Shown piece after piece: positions 44,396 through 56,428 of a stretch of 64,000 nt of DNA. Position numbers and translations under genes: made by a program. The number at the start of each line of letters is the position of its first letter. Within the stretch, counting starts at the first letter, position 1. The stretch is from the NCBI RefSeq assembly GCF_027595985.1, contig NC_073306.1, positions 193,953,000-194,016,999 on the forward strand. Direction: 5' to 3'. The notes under the pieces were generated by a model. It worked only from the letters and a program-made list of their open reading frames with translations, did no database searches and had not been told where the DNA came from. The stretch comes from Sorex araneus. Its lineage: Eukaryota > Chordata > Mammalia > Eulipotyphla > Soricidae.

Positions 44396-44744
44396 AGTAC
44401 CTTTTAATATATTCCCTACAAATGTAATTAAAAAGTATGTAAGTCACTGAGTCTAACATGTAAAAAATATGTGATAGTTATAGCACTAGGATCAGAGAAT
44501 AATAAAAATTTTTGCTTTGTGTCATAAAACCTGCATATTCCAAGGTTTATGCCTTGCTTGACATTTCTAAGTTACAGATGTAGGAAGATACCAAATTCTT
44601 CATGTTCATTTGTTTTCATTTGAAATATTCTCTCATTTTCCAGTGTAGTATATCATTGTTGCTTTTTTATTGTCATAGAAAAGTGTTTATTTGCATATAT
44701 CCACTTGTTCCATATGCAATTTTACTAGTCATTTACAACTTTTA
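44396..44744. other. Unassigned AT-rich sequence in the dead UGT2 region
   Basis: No repeat family recognised. It lies between the exon 5 and exon 3 relics, but no exon 4 relic was found here. Confidence 0.4.
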
Positions 44745-44810
44745 TTTTATAAATTTATTTATTGAATCACCATGAGAGCAGTTAGAAAACTTTCAGGTTA
44801 AAGTCTCAGT
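44745..44810 (-). mobile_element. Tip of an L1 3' UTR
   Basis: Only about 65 bases (TTATTGAATCACCATGAGAG onward) joined directly to an RTE fragment. Confidence 0.75.
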
Positions 44811-44817
44811 CATCACA

Positions 44818-45203
44818 TGTATTATTTGTCATCCCGTTGATCTTCGATATGTTCGAGCGGGCGCCAGTAATGTCTCCATTCATCCCTGTTGCATACTAGT
44901 ATAACCTAATGGCATCTGCTCGCTCCAGGAACACGAAGAGCTTCAGACCATTCATTCAGGGTTTTAACAAAGAAGTCTGACCATCTCGGATGTGGGCAGC
45001 CAAGCGGTCTTTTGATGTCCTGTGGAATCCAGTCAGTAACAGCTTGAGTCCAGTGGTTGTCTCTAAATCACATTACATGTTTGGCCTCTCTGATTTTTGA
45101 TGCCTTGGCAAATGAGACACCATCCCTGATTGTCAATGGAGGTTGAAACTCCAGATTCCTTCTCTCACTTGAGTGAAACGGGATACGCCTAGCATCTCTT
45201 GTA
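44818..45203 (-). mobile_element. RTE-clade LINE, 5'-truncated 3' end
   Basis: Minus-strand RTE 3' end: tail ATCAACGGGATGACAAATAA on the minus strand, then the C-terminal coding region with stops. Directly followed by the tail of a longer RTE copy at 45204. Confidence 0.88.
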
Positions 45204-46001
45204 TCACTTGTAGTCCCATTGATCTTCAATTTGCTCGAGTGGGCGCCAGTACCGTCTCCATTTGTCTCTGTTGTGAGCTAGTGCAGCCCAATGATACCTG
45301 CTCACTCCAGGAACAGGAAGAGCCTCAAATAGTTCATTCAGAGATTTGACAAAGAAATCTGACCATCTAATTGGTGGGTGGCCATGAGGTCTTCTGATGT
45401 CCCGTGGAATCCAATCAGGAACAGCTTTAGTCCAGCAGTCATCTCTGAATTGCATTTTATGATCGGCCCATCTGATAATTGATTCCTTGGCAAACAAGAC
45501 AGCATCTCTGATTTTTGACTGTCGACAAAGATCAGAACTCCGGATTCCTTCTCTCACTTGAGTGAGACATGATATTCCTAGCATAACTCTTTCGATTCTT
45601 CTTTGGGATATCTTAATAGCATACTCATCCTGTTTGCATAGGGCCCAGGTCTCTGAGACATACATTAGTGCAGGAAGAAGGGTGGAGTAAAAAAGATGTG
45701 CCTGGAGCCGGAGGTTCTCCATCCTCTTAACCACGTCTTTGATGCTCTTGAAGGCGTTCCGTGTTGGTCTCTTCATCCGGAGAAGTTCTGGCACCAAGTC
45801 GTTCTTCATGTTGAGTTCTAGACCGAGGTACACGTAGCTGTTGCATTCAGAGATGTTCATTCCATTGAGAGTAAATGGAACTTCAAGGACTAGTTTATTT
45901 CTCATGAACATCGTTTTGCTGAGCTTCAGCTGCAGTCCCACCTTTCCACATTCATGATCAAAGGCGGCCAGCATTTGTGCCACTTGGCAAATGTTTGGCA
46001 T
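45204..46001 (-). pseudogene. RTE ORF C-terminal half, 265 codons open
   Basis: Open from the codons just after the FADD box to a stop at the element's 3' end. Contains the thumb-like region after the active site (ILPNICQ-type continuation, GLQLKLSKTMFM, TWALCKQDEYAIKISQRRIE) and the RTE C-terminal motif DWIPRDIRRPHGHPP with RWSDFF. No start of its own; it is the tail of a once larger ORF. The length without stops suggests this copy is younger than its neighbours. Confidence 0.85.
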
Positions 46002-47755
46002 TATGAGAATGTTGTCATCAGCGAAGCAGAGGTGGTGTAGTTACCTACCATCTATCTTCACTCCCATTGCTTCCCATTCCAGTCCTTGCATGATGTTCTC
46101 AAGGGTGGCACTGAAGAGACTGGTTGAAATGGTATCACCCTGCTGAACCCTTCTCTTTATGTTAATGATCACTTCCTTGTAGAATGGTGAGATCCTGGTG
46201 GTGAATCTGTAATAAAGCTTATGGAGGATCTTGATGTACTGAGTTTGACCATTGTTTGCTTAGGGCTTTTATGATGGCTTTAATCTCAACAGAATCAAAG
46301 GTCTTCTTTAAATCAATGAATGTTAGACAGAACAGCTTCTTGAACTCTGCGAAACTTCAATAAGTTTGGTCACTGTGTGGATATGTTCGATCGTGCTGAA
46401 TCTTTTTCAGATCCTGCTTAGCTCATGTGGGTGTCTTACATCTAGTGCTCTGCCTATTCTATTCAGGATGACTCAAGTGAACAACTTGTAAATAATGGAT
46501 AACAGGCAGATTGGGATATAATTGCTATTGTTGTGGATGTGTCCCTTCTCCTTCTTGTACAACAGAACGGACCTGCTGGTTTTCCATTGGGACGAAACTT
46601 TGTATTCAGACAGGGAGTGTGTCAAGAGCCGAGCCAGTGTATGGAGAAGTACTGCCGGCAGATTCTTCAGGTGTTTGGGTCTGACCTTCTTTAGATTGGG
46701 TGCTGTATGTGTCTTGACTGACGAAATGGCGTGTTGGGTTTCAGGAGGGAGGACGTTATGAGTGGCATATCCATCCTGTGGAATTTAGTATGTGGGCAGG
46801 TGGATGTGGCTAAGGGACCTGAGTAGAACTGGTGAATAATCCTCTCCATTGCCATTCTGGAAGTTTTGATAGATCCATCAGGACGTCGGAGGGCAGTCTT
46901 CTTCGTCTTGTAGTTGGCAAAGGGCAGGCAAGTGTTGCAAATAGTTTTCCCAGCTTCTGCCACATCAGCCAACACTGGTGCTCTTCTCTCTTTGAGGTCT
47001 TCCTATCGCTTCTCTATACAGCTTTGCGAGATTGGACATTAGCTTATGATTGCCTGAGGCTTATGCCAAACTACATTGACAAATGGGCTCGAGAGTTTCC
47101 AAAGACAGGTGTCTGTTTGGGGCTGTCTCACTCTCAGCATTTTTCGCTCAATCATGGGGGTGCTGAACCAATCGATCTCATTCTTCATCGATGTTTTCAA
47201 GAATGGCATCTTCCCACATTGCTACAATAGTGCCAAAGAGCTCCCAGTTGGTGTTCATTCTGGGAGTTCTTTTCTTAAACTTAAACTTCGCAGACCTTTC
47301 TCCCTGCTCTGTGATGTACAATTTTGCACGGAGGAGATGGTGGTCGGTTCCCATTTGGAATTTTGGGATAATAGCGACATCGGTCGGGCAAAACCTTTGA
47401 TTGAATATGATGTGGTCAGTTTCATTGTGGAACTGTCTACCAGGAGACTTCCATGTCCAGTGTTTAGATTCCTCCTTCTAGAACTGTGAGTTACCATGGA
47501 TGGTCTTGGTCGACATAATGAACTCAGTCTCTCATCCTGTTCGTTCCATTCTAGGCAATGGGACCCAAAGTGGAGACCTTAGGGCGACCTTCTCGGTCTT
47601 ATCGTGGCATTCAAATCACCAACAGTGATCTTGTAGAAGGTGTGGTCTTCTGTATAGAACTTCTCCAGCTCCATGTAAAACTTTTTAATTTCTTCTTCGT
47701 CGTAGTTGGATGTTGGTGCGTAGTTGGTTGTTGCTGACTGATTTGCAAGTCAGTC
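45204..47755 (-). mobile_element. RTE-clade non-LTR retrotransposon, long degenerate copy
   Basis: Read on minus: endonuclease remains (GDLNA, DHHLLRAKL) at 47.6-47.3 kb, reverse transcriptase (RVQQGDTISTSLFS near 46.15 kb, then CFADDN at about 46.02 kb) and an open C-terminal part (46001-45204) with HPPIRWSDFFVKSLNE, then the 3' end. RTE elements encode an AP endonuclease and reverse transcriptase and end in short microsatellites. Several stops and a deletion leave it inactive. In genome annotation such copies are often mislabelled as craniofacial development protein 2-like. Confidence 0.9.
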
Positions 47756-47756
47756 A

Positions 47757-48535
47757 ATATTACACACCATGCCAATATAAGAAAAAAATCATATAATAAT
47801 ATCAATATGTTGCAGTGAAAGCATTTGACAAGATCCAGCTCCCAGTTATAAAAAACAACTCTCAACAACATGGGACTTGAAGGAACTTTGCTTAATATAG
47901 TCAAAGCCATCTTCCACATGCCCAGAGGAAGCATTATCCTCAATAGGGGAAAACTAAATTCTTTCCCTCTAATATCAGGCACAAGAAAAGGTTGCTCACT
48001 CTCACTACTTCTATTCAATATATTATTGGAAATAATAACTATAGCAGTCAGGAAAGAAAAGATACCAAGGGCAACCAGATAGGAATATTAGAAGTCATGC
48101 TCTCACCATTTGCAGATGACACGATAATATACTTACAGAACCCTAAAGTCTATTCTACCAAAAAGTTCCTAGAAACAATTGATTTGTCTAGTAAAGTGGC
48201 AGATTATAAAATCAATAGCCCATGGCTTTCCTATATAACCATAATGAAAAAGAAGAAAGTGATTATCTGAAAAAATCACGTTACTAATTGTTGCTCACAA
48301 AATTAAGTACATCAGAATTAGTTTAAGGAAAGATGTTAAGGAACTGTACAAAGAAAACTTACAAGACACTACTTCATGAAATAAAACAGGCATGAATAAA
48401 TGGACTCACCAATCCTGCATATGGACTGGGAGAATCAACATTTGCAAAATGGCAATAGTCTCCAAAGAATTATACAAATTCAATGTAGTTCCTGAAAGGA
48501 TACCCATGAAATTTTCCAAAGAAAGAGACTAAATT
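47757..48535 (+). mobile_element. Old L1 reverse transcriptase fragment
   Basis: Plus strand, from GAAAGCATTTGACAAGATCC (RT) through a PFADDTIIYL box near 48112-48130 to about 48535. Stops and frameshifts throughout. Probably older than L1-A by divergence. Confidence 0.85.
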
Positions 48536-48832
48536 TCATATTTCAGTTCATTCATTAGATTTTCTTTACCCTTTTATACAAAGAAAACTCTTTTTAGTTG
48601 ACTTTGGAAGTTGAAATCCCCTCAATGAACCAGAACATTTTCTGTCTATCTTGCATCATCAGCTAATTTCTTCCAAACTGGAGAGTTAAAAAAAAGCATT
48701 TGCCAACCAAAGTTTAGTTCTTGTGTATAGTTTCTATCAAAGTTTTACTTTGTAGTTCGTCTGTTGTGGACTGTGCCCTTAGAAATATTGCAAGATAAAT
48801 AAATAAATGACAGGGTAGGTTAGGTGATTTCT

Positions 48833-49020
48833 TTTTTTTTGTTTGTTTTTTGTTTTTTGTTTTTGCGTCACACCTGGCGATGCACAGGGGTTACTCCTGG
48901 CTCTGCACTCAGGAATTACTCCTGGCGGTGCTCAGGGGACCATATGGGATGCTGGGATTTGAACCCGGGTCAGCCGCGTGCAAGGCAAATGCCCTACCCG
49001 CTATGCTATCACTCCAGCCC
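48833..49020 (-). mobile_element. Short SINE, full length and young-looking
   Basis: Minus-strand SOR-like SINE near consensus, flanked by AGGTTAGGTGATTTCT at 48817-48832 and 49021-49036. Tail with TTTTTTTGTTTG. Confidence 0.95.
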
Positions 49021-49288
49021 AGGTTAGGTGATTTCTGTACCTTCCTAGGTTATTATAATTCCAAATCTCCACCTTTTAACACTAAAGTATATTAAATTTT
49101 CATAATAATGTTAAATTCAAAATATTTTCATAAAATAATCTTAGTAACACTCTACTGTATCACACATTATAATTTGATCTGGTACCTGAGATAATTCAGA
49201 AATCACAATATGTGAAATTTTTATAGTCAACAACTTTTACAAGTAAAACAGAAGCATTTGGTAGTCTACTGTTTTGATACTTAATCTG

Positions 49289-49353
49289 CTTTTCACGGAC
49301 TCTGGATAAGGGCTAAAACAATCACATTGGTTCTTCCTTCCAACATGTTAGGA
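49289..49353 (-). pseudogene. Decayed UGT2 exon 3 (3' half)
   Basis: Minus-strand sequence AACATGTTGGAAGGAAGAAC then CCAATGTGATTG aligns to the [10 protein letters not shown] part of exon 3 and runs to the exon end, with CAA changed to TGA (stop) and the donor GT lost (AAAAG|CA). The 5' half is not recognisable. With the exon 5 relic at 43.66-43.86 kb in the same order and strand, this marks one dead UGT2 gene immediately upstream of the intact one. Confidence 0.65.
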
Positions 49354-49969
49354 AAATTGGCATCTAATAGTAAGAGATTTACTGTGAAGAATTTTTTTAT
49401 TAAAAGTAACTAAGTTAGAACATCATGGACTTTCAAAACTATTAGACTGCTGCTTTTGAAAACCTACTGTGCTTAAAATTTTCATAACATATTTACGATC
49501 ATAACCATTCCAAAGTTGTTTAATATTCCCATTATTGTGAAAATAGTCTCCAGAACTCTTTTTTTCACCTAGCAAAACTAGAATTCTATAACGAATAAAG
49601 AGCAATTACAAAGTTTTTCCTCCAACTATTCCTTGTAACAACTGTTTCATTTTCTATTTGTGTATTTGTGTATTTCATGTGGGGAAACTACCAATCAATT
49701 CCAAATGTTGGTGTTAGATGTATCGTTTGAAAATTTAGAGAAAAATTGAAACTGAAAAATGAACCTCTCCTTACATTGATATCTGGACACAAAGGTAATA
49801 GGAAAATCAGGTGAAGTGGAAGGAACAGATAACTATACATTATCATAACTTATTGGAGCTAGATTATTTTTTTCAGGCCAATGTAAAGATTATGGAGGTC
49901 CCCTATGTCCAACTCTTCTCCTTGTATTTTCAGAAAACCCAATGTATGCAAAAAATTGACATCTGGTTC
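49354..49969. other. AT-rich sequence upstream of the UGT2 exon 3 relic
   Basis: No exon or repeat recognised; exon 2 or exon 1 relics of the dead UGT2 gene were looked for and not seen. Confidence 0.4.
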
Positions 49970-50991
49970 CTCAAAAAGAAATACACATGTCCAAAAGGCA
50001 CATAAAAAATTCTCCACATTCTTAGTCATCAGGGAGATGCAAATCAAAACAACAATGAGATATCATCTGACACCACAGAGACTGGCACACATTCAAAAGA
50101 ACAAAATCAACCATTGCTGGCTTGGATGTGGGTAAAAAGGAATGCTCTTTCACTGTTGGTGGGAATGCTGACTGATCCAGACTTTCTGGAAAAGAATATG
50201 GTCAGTCCTTCAAAAACTAGAAATTAGGCTTCCGTATGACATCACAATGCCACTTCTGGGAATATATGCAACAGAGGATCCAACAAAGCACAATAAAAAT
50301 GACATCTGCACCTGTATGTTCATTGTAGCACTGTTCACAATAGCCAAAATCTGGAAACAACCACACTGTCATAGAACATGACTGGTTAAAGAAAATTTGG
50401 TACATCTACACAATGGGATACTATGCAGCTGTTAGGAGAGATGAAGTCATGAACGTTGCTTATAAAAGGATAGACATGAAGAGTTTCATGCTAAGTGAAA
50501 TGAGTCTGAAAGTGAGGGACAGACATAGAAGGACTGCACTTATTTGTGGAGTATAGAATAACATCACGTGAGGCTGACACCCAAGGACAGTAGATATAGG
50601 GGCCAGGAAGATTGCCCCTCAGATGAGTGGCTGCTTCATGAGTAGATGGGAGAGGACAGATGGAATGCAGAAGGGATCACTAAGAAAATGATGCCTGGAG
50701 GAATCAGTCAGGATGGGAGATGTATGCCGAAATAGATGATGGATCAAACATGATGACCTCTCAGTGCCAGTATTTCATGCCATAATGCCCAAAAGTAGAG
50801 AGAGAGTATGGGGAATATTATCTGCCATGGAGGCAGGTGGAGATTGGGAAAGGGAGGGTATACTGGGGATATTGGTGATGGGGAATGTGCACTGATGGAG
50901 GGAGGGTGTTTGATCATTGTGTGATTGTAACCCAAACATGAAACCTTGTAACTATCTCACAGTGATTCAATAAAATAAATTTTAAAAAATG
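49970..50991 (+). mobile_element. 5'-truncated L1 (ORF2 end plus 3' UTR)
   Basis: Plus strand; broken ORF2 C-terminus from about 49970 to 50560, then a 3' UTR ending GTGATTCAATAAAATAAATT. Its 3' UTR type matches 7367-7965. Confidence 0.9.
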
Positions 50992-51456
50992 ACAGCTGTG
51001 TCTGACTGTATTGGCTACAAATCTGAAATCTGTCTCTGAGAGCCCCTCTGTCGTAAAGTCTTTCTCTTTAGGCTCTGCAGTCATGATTGTCTCCTTTCCA
51101 AGAAGGGTTTTCTCTCCTTTAATTGGGCCCATCAGGTCTAGCAAGGCACAGGCTCCCAAAATGAATGCCTCTCTTTTCCCTCATGTGATCACTTTTGGTT
51201 AGCCTGGATTCATGTTTTTTCTCATAAAAATATTTAAAGCAAATGAATTTTGACCTGGGAAATTTTTTAGACGTTCATGACAAGCACACTGAGGGCTTTC
51301 AGAGTCTGGCACAAATATTTGAAATCATCTAGAAATATTTGATGTTCATTTTCAATCAAATCTTGATATTAAATGAGAAGCGCATGTCCTAGACATAGCA
51401 GAATCCTTTTGGTGACTAGTTGTATCTGTTGGCTATTGCCTATTCATTAGAAGTTA

Positions 51457-52060
51457 TTGTCCTGGACTGATTCACAAGGGGATTGCAATTTGGAAGATGA
51501 TGTAAGATGCTTGGAACACTATCAACTTTGTCTCATGGAGGGGCTCATAAGATACAGGACCAAACCCCCTAGTGACACCAAAGCAGCTGCCACTGAACAA
51601 GACCATAATGGGACCATCTTTTTGAAAGAGGCTTTCAGGAAATATACCCCTAAGAACCTTGAAGTTACTTAAAAGGAAAAGCTTAAGGATCACTTCATGC
51701 AACCCCCATTAGCATGAAAAGCTTTCGTTTTGGGAGCTGTATGTATGTCCCTTTGACTTCCCTGAATGATATATCAGTATTGGCTCCCACAATCACAGAT
51801 ATGACTGGAGCAGCAGTAGAGGGGCAAAGGAGAGCCAACATCTGGATCACAACTCTGAGAACTGCCCCATCCACATTTGTCTTCCCCGTAGCTACTCAAA
51901 AAGGAGTCATGGAAGGGCATTGGAAAAATTAGTGCCAAACATGCCACTCAACAGGCCCCACAGGACATTACCCACTGTGTGGAAATCACTGGGTACAAGA
52001 CCTGCCCAGAGTTGAAGGAAAAGGTAGGAGAGTCACAGTCCAGAATGATTAGTGAGGCTT
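51457..52060 (+). pseudogene. Class I endogenous retrovirus gag relic (capsid to nucleocapsid)
   Basis: An open frame at 51457-51672 has gammaretrovirus-like capsid features in order: HYQLCLMEGL, then a run of Thr/Lys, then FLKEAFRKYTP, equivalent to the conserved LKEAYRRYTP segment. After several stops, TGTGGAAATCACTGGGTACA near 51980 reads CGNHWVQ, a remnant of the Cx2Cx3GHWx4C zinc knuckle of nucleocapsid. No LTR seen nearby. Not translatable as a whole. Confidence 0.6.
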
Positions 52061-53449
52061 CTGGATGATCAAACACACAGAGGAGGAGACCAGGGCAATG
52101 CTAGCATGATTGGTAAGATAATCACTTACTTTAGGACACTAGACCGACTAACTTTTAAATTAATATTCTGGATCCCTGTCCTGAAGCATCTATCAAGTTA
52201 CTGGAGGCCACAGTAAGCCATGTGACCTGCCATTGTACTTACCTGGTTTGCTGCTTGTGAATGACCACCATTTCCATCACTCTAGTGGTTAGTGATTATC
52301 TGTATAATTTCTGGGGCTGAGATTATCTTTAACACCTACATGCTGAGTCTAAGAAGCTTCTGTGTACTGAAAGCTTCTGTACACACAAGTACAGTTATTT
52401 ATTTTGTTTAAACTGAGAATTAGGATTTGAAAGAAATGGATAATTCCATTTAGCCAAGCAGCACTCCAGAGAGAGTCTTAAACAAAACTATCAAATAGTA
52501 GCTCAAATACTACTGTTATTTCCCAAATAGATGTTTAGATGCTTTAAAACCAGAAGCTAAACAGGTCTGCAGCTAATAATTGACCAAATTTTAGCTCATG
52601 GATTTTGGAGGCATTGTGTATTCCTCTGTTTATATTGTTATTATTATTATTATTATATCATTATAAGTTTTTCCAACCCTCCAATTTTAGCATCAATCAG
52701 ATCATTCGGTAGGGAGTATAGGATGGTGCAGGAATTAAGAATGATAATCAATGCATTACTCCAATCCCCCGGCAGTGCCCAAACCTGTATAACCTTGGGT
52801 CACATTTCTCCATCACCTGAGTGGTTCATTTTTCTGGCTTTATGCATTCCTGCAGCAGAGGATTTTCATATCTCTTTGCTTTTTATTATAATATAAGAAG
52901 GTGATCCACACATCTCATAAGGACTGTTTCTTTCGGGCATTCAATGACACAGTGTTCTTCAGTTTCCCTTGTAAAATGTCAGTAGACACTCCATCTCAAA
53001 CCACCTTATAGACTCCATCACTCCAATGCCTTAAATCTTGTGCACTCTGAAAATTGCACCTCAGACAGAATCAGTGATATTGTTCATGATTCTTTTCAGG
53101 CCAACTGATTACAAGTAGTGTGATCATGGCATTTTCTCCTGCTCCTAGTACAAGAGGCCTTCAAATTGAATCTAGAAGTAAACATAGTCATTCATACACC
53201 TTAACATAGTGTGTTCTTTCTAAAAACCAAGGGTAATCTCTGACTGCCTAACAGTTGTCTCCTCAAATATCATGCACACCCATTGAAAAGTACAGAATTG
53301 GCTTAAAAATAATATGCTCTGGTTCATTCCCGGGTTTCGGCACCAAAAGAAAAAAAACAAAAAAAAAGCATATGCTGCCATGAATTCAAGTACTTTACTA
53401 CCTATGCCCAGGTAGTAATTTTCTCACAATTTGAACACTTATTTTTCCC
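52061..53449. other. Mostly unassigned sequence before the right duplicate
   Basis: Possible further ERV interior at its start; (TTA)n microsatellite near 52636-52656; a short SINE-like fragment near 53320-53400 (CATTCCCGGGTTTCGGCACC). No exon recognised. Confidence 0.4.
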
Positions 53450-53460
53450 TAATATCCTAA

Positions 53461-53640
53461 AAATGGCCTGAGCAATATTATAGCTCGTGGGGCATTTTCT
53501 TTCGCACTTGGCTGACTGAAATTTAGTCCTTGGCACATCCTGTGGTTCCCTGAAACCTGCAGGAATGGTCCCTGAGCACAGAGCTAGGAATAAGTCCTTA
53601 GCGTAGCCAGATATGGCCCAACAAAACAAAGTAAAATAAA
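53461..53640 (+). mobile_element. Old tRNA-type SINE relic (right duplicate)
   Basis: Counterpart of the relic at 12-185, same orientation and limits, with scattered substitutions. Confidence 0.6.
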
Positions 53641-53988
53641 ACACATGAAAACACATACCAGCGGACCTGATAGAAATTCCATAGTCCTCTGAAAAATCTG
53701 GAAAATATAAACTTTATTTTGTTCTCAAATGACAGTTATTTTGTTGGAGAATGAACCTGCAATTCCAGATAAGAAGTAGTAACTTCCTGTTGTAGTGGGA
53801 AAGAATTTATCTATGCCCAGAACATTTAGCTCCACTAGCCGAATTCATACTCTGATCAAAGTCCTAAAGCTAAGCTAATATATAGACTTAAAGTATGCTC
53901 TCCTGTTCTGATGTACAAGCTTCTGTTTAGAAGGAAAAGTGATAGTTTTTGACAATGAAAGAAAGCCCCATTAAACATTGGTGGTGAG

Positions 53989-54157
53989 GGCTGGAGTGAT
54001 AGCACAGCGCGCAGGGCGTTTGCCTTGCACGCGGCGGACCCGAGTTCGAATCCCAGCATCCTATATGGTTCCCTGAGCACCACCAGGAGTAATTCCTGAG
54101 TGCAGAGCCAGGAGTAATCCCTGTGCATCGCCAGGTGTGACCCAAAAAGCAAAAAAA
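53989..54157 (+). mobile_element. Short SINE present only in the right duplicate
   Basis: Near-consensus SOR-like SINE (GGCTGGAGTGATAGCACAGC) flanked by ATTGGTGGTGAG at 53977-53988 and 54158-54169. The left copy has one uninterrupted ATTGATGGTGAG at about 527-538, so the insertion followed the duplication. Confidence 0.97.
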
Positions 54158-55101
54158 ATTGGTGGTGAGAAATGTACAATGGTGAAGGAATGTGTGATGG
54201 AACATTCTGTGACCGAAACTCAACAACTTTGTAATTGTAAATATCTCATGACAATTCAGTTAAAAAGAAAAATGTCCAATAGGTACATCCTCAACTAGTC
54301 AAACACCTAGAAACACATTATCTGCTCCAAGTGTTGTCCTGGATGACTTATGTTTATTATTTTATGCTACCAACAGTTTTGAAATTAGGAAGTTGATAGT
54401 TTGAGCTGAAATTTCAAAGTGCTTAATGAATAAAATTTGAGAGTAACAGGAGACCAAGGCATTTATTTAAGGTTAAAAGAAATAGTATTTAAAATATTTT
54501 GGTAGAGCACTTCCTGCTTCCTCATCCAGGTGTGCCAGCCCTCCTCACTGAGCATACCAGCACTCTGTTCCCGAGGGCTCCATGCGGCCCCAGGACCCGA
54601 TCTCAACGCAGTGCTCAGCGAACAGTGACCTCTGCCCCCAGACCCTGCTGCGGACCCTATGCTTCCTGCTTCCTCATTCAAGTGTGCCGGCCCCCCTCAT
54701 TGGACACTCCAGCCCTCGGTGCCTGCATGCTCTTCATGGCCCCAGGATCTCAACCTAGTGTCCAATGGGAAGGGATTTTCATCCAGGAGTGCTGGAGCCA
54801 TTCGGGGCTAGAGAGAATGTGGCCTTGTGGTAGTGAGCGTGACCTCCGCTGCAGTGGGTGTGGTTATTTTCCCGTGTTTTAGTGTACTTGACAGATTTCT
54901 CAATCCCTATTACCTAGCTTTGTGGAGATCTCCCCAGCTACCTCAAAGAGAAGAGGCAAGTAATCCGCTAGCCCTCTCCAATTGCACCAAAATATCAAAA
55001 CCTCACAAAGAGGGAACAGCTCTACTGAACTGGAAAGTCCTCACAAAGAGAGAACAGCTCTAGTGAACAGGAAAGTCCCACCTCCATACAACTATGACAG
55101 C

Positions 55102-55999
55102 ATGAATAAACAGCGTAAATAACCACAGCAAGGAGAGGATGAAGAAAAGAGTCCAGAGGCGTCAGCAGGGGTTTTGTAAATTCTCAGATGAAGAATTCAG
55201 AGAAGAAATTCTGAGAATGTTCATTGAACTTAAAGAAACTGTGGAGCAGTCAGGGAAGAAATTGCAGGAAGAAATGAGAGCAGAAATAGGAAAGCTATAT
55301 TCAGAAATGTCACAAATGAAAGACTCGGTAAAAGAAATAAAAAAAACACAGTGGGAGCCCTCAACAGTAGACTGGCTACCACTGAAAATAGAATTAGTGA
55401 ACTTGAAGATGAGCAGCAACACAGGCTACAACAAACAATTGGAAAAGACCTCAAAATAGCTCTAGGGCAAATCAGATCTAGGGGATGATGCCAAGAGGAA
55501 TAACATAAGAATCATTGGAGTTTCAGAAGGATAGGGAGGAAACACTAATGAGAAAGCCACAGTTAAAGAAACCATTGCGGAAAAGTCCCCAGAGCTGGAA
55601 TATGCAGACATCCAGATCCTAGGAGCCCAAAGGGTGCCAGCTAGAAGAGACCCTAATAAAAAGATTCCAGGACATATCATAGTCAGAATGATGGATGCTA
55701 CGGATAGGGACACAATACTGGAAGCATCAAGGTCAAAAAAAGAAATCACATACAAAGCAGTACCCCTTAGATTCACAGCAGACTTATCAGAGGAAACCCT
55801 CCAAGCCAGAAGACAATGGTGGGATATAGTAAAAAAACTCAATGAAATGAACGCCTCACCACGAATAACAAATACTCTATTCGGCTAAGCTCTCAATCAA
55901 TCTCGAAGGAACCATACACAATTTTATGGATAAACAAAAGCTCACAAACTTCATAGGCTCAAAAAAAACCTAAAAGAAGGACTAAAGGGGCTCCTGTAA
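55102..55999 (+). pseudogene. Right-copy L1 ORF1 relic
   Basis: ATG AAT AAA CAG CGT AAA TAA: stop at codon 7, then the same frameshifts and the same TAG near the RRM as in the left copy. The C-terminal part (TPLFG region) is open at 55634-55888. Confidence 0.85.
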
Positions 56000-56428
56000 G
56001 AAAAGAAAAACCCCTACAAGCACAACAAACCCCTAAAGAAATATGGTTCAAAACTCCAAGACAATAATCTCTCAATGTTAATGATCTAAATGCACCCATC
56101 AAGACACAGAGTGGCAAAATGGATTCAGAAACTGAACCCAGCATTCTGCTGCCTATAAGAAACAAATCTGAATGGTCAGAGGAAACACAGACTCAAAGTC
56201 AAAAGATGGAAAACAATCCTTCAAGCAAACAACTCCCTCAAAAAAAACAGGGTGGCCATACTAGTATCTGGCAACATAGATTTCAGGTTGAAAAGATTAG
56301 AAGGGACAGCGAAGCCCATTTCTTACTAATCAAGGGATACATACAGCAGGAAGAACTCACGTTCCTAAATGTATATGTACCTAATGAGGAAACAACAAAA
56401 TACTTAAAACAACTGCTAACAGATTTTA

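Noticed and set aside
45204-46001. 265-codon ORF as a host gene (craniofacial development protein 2-like)
   Set aside because: RTE retrotransposon C-terminus with FADD box just upstream, endonuclease remains beyond it and a typical RTE 3' end.
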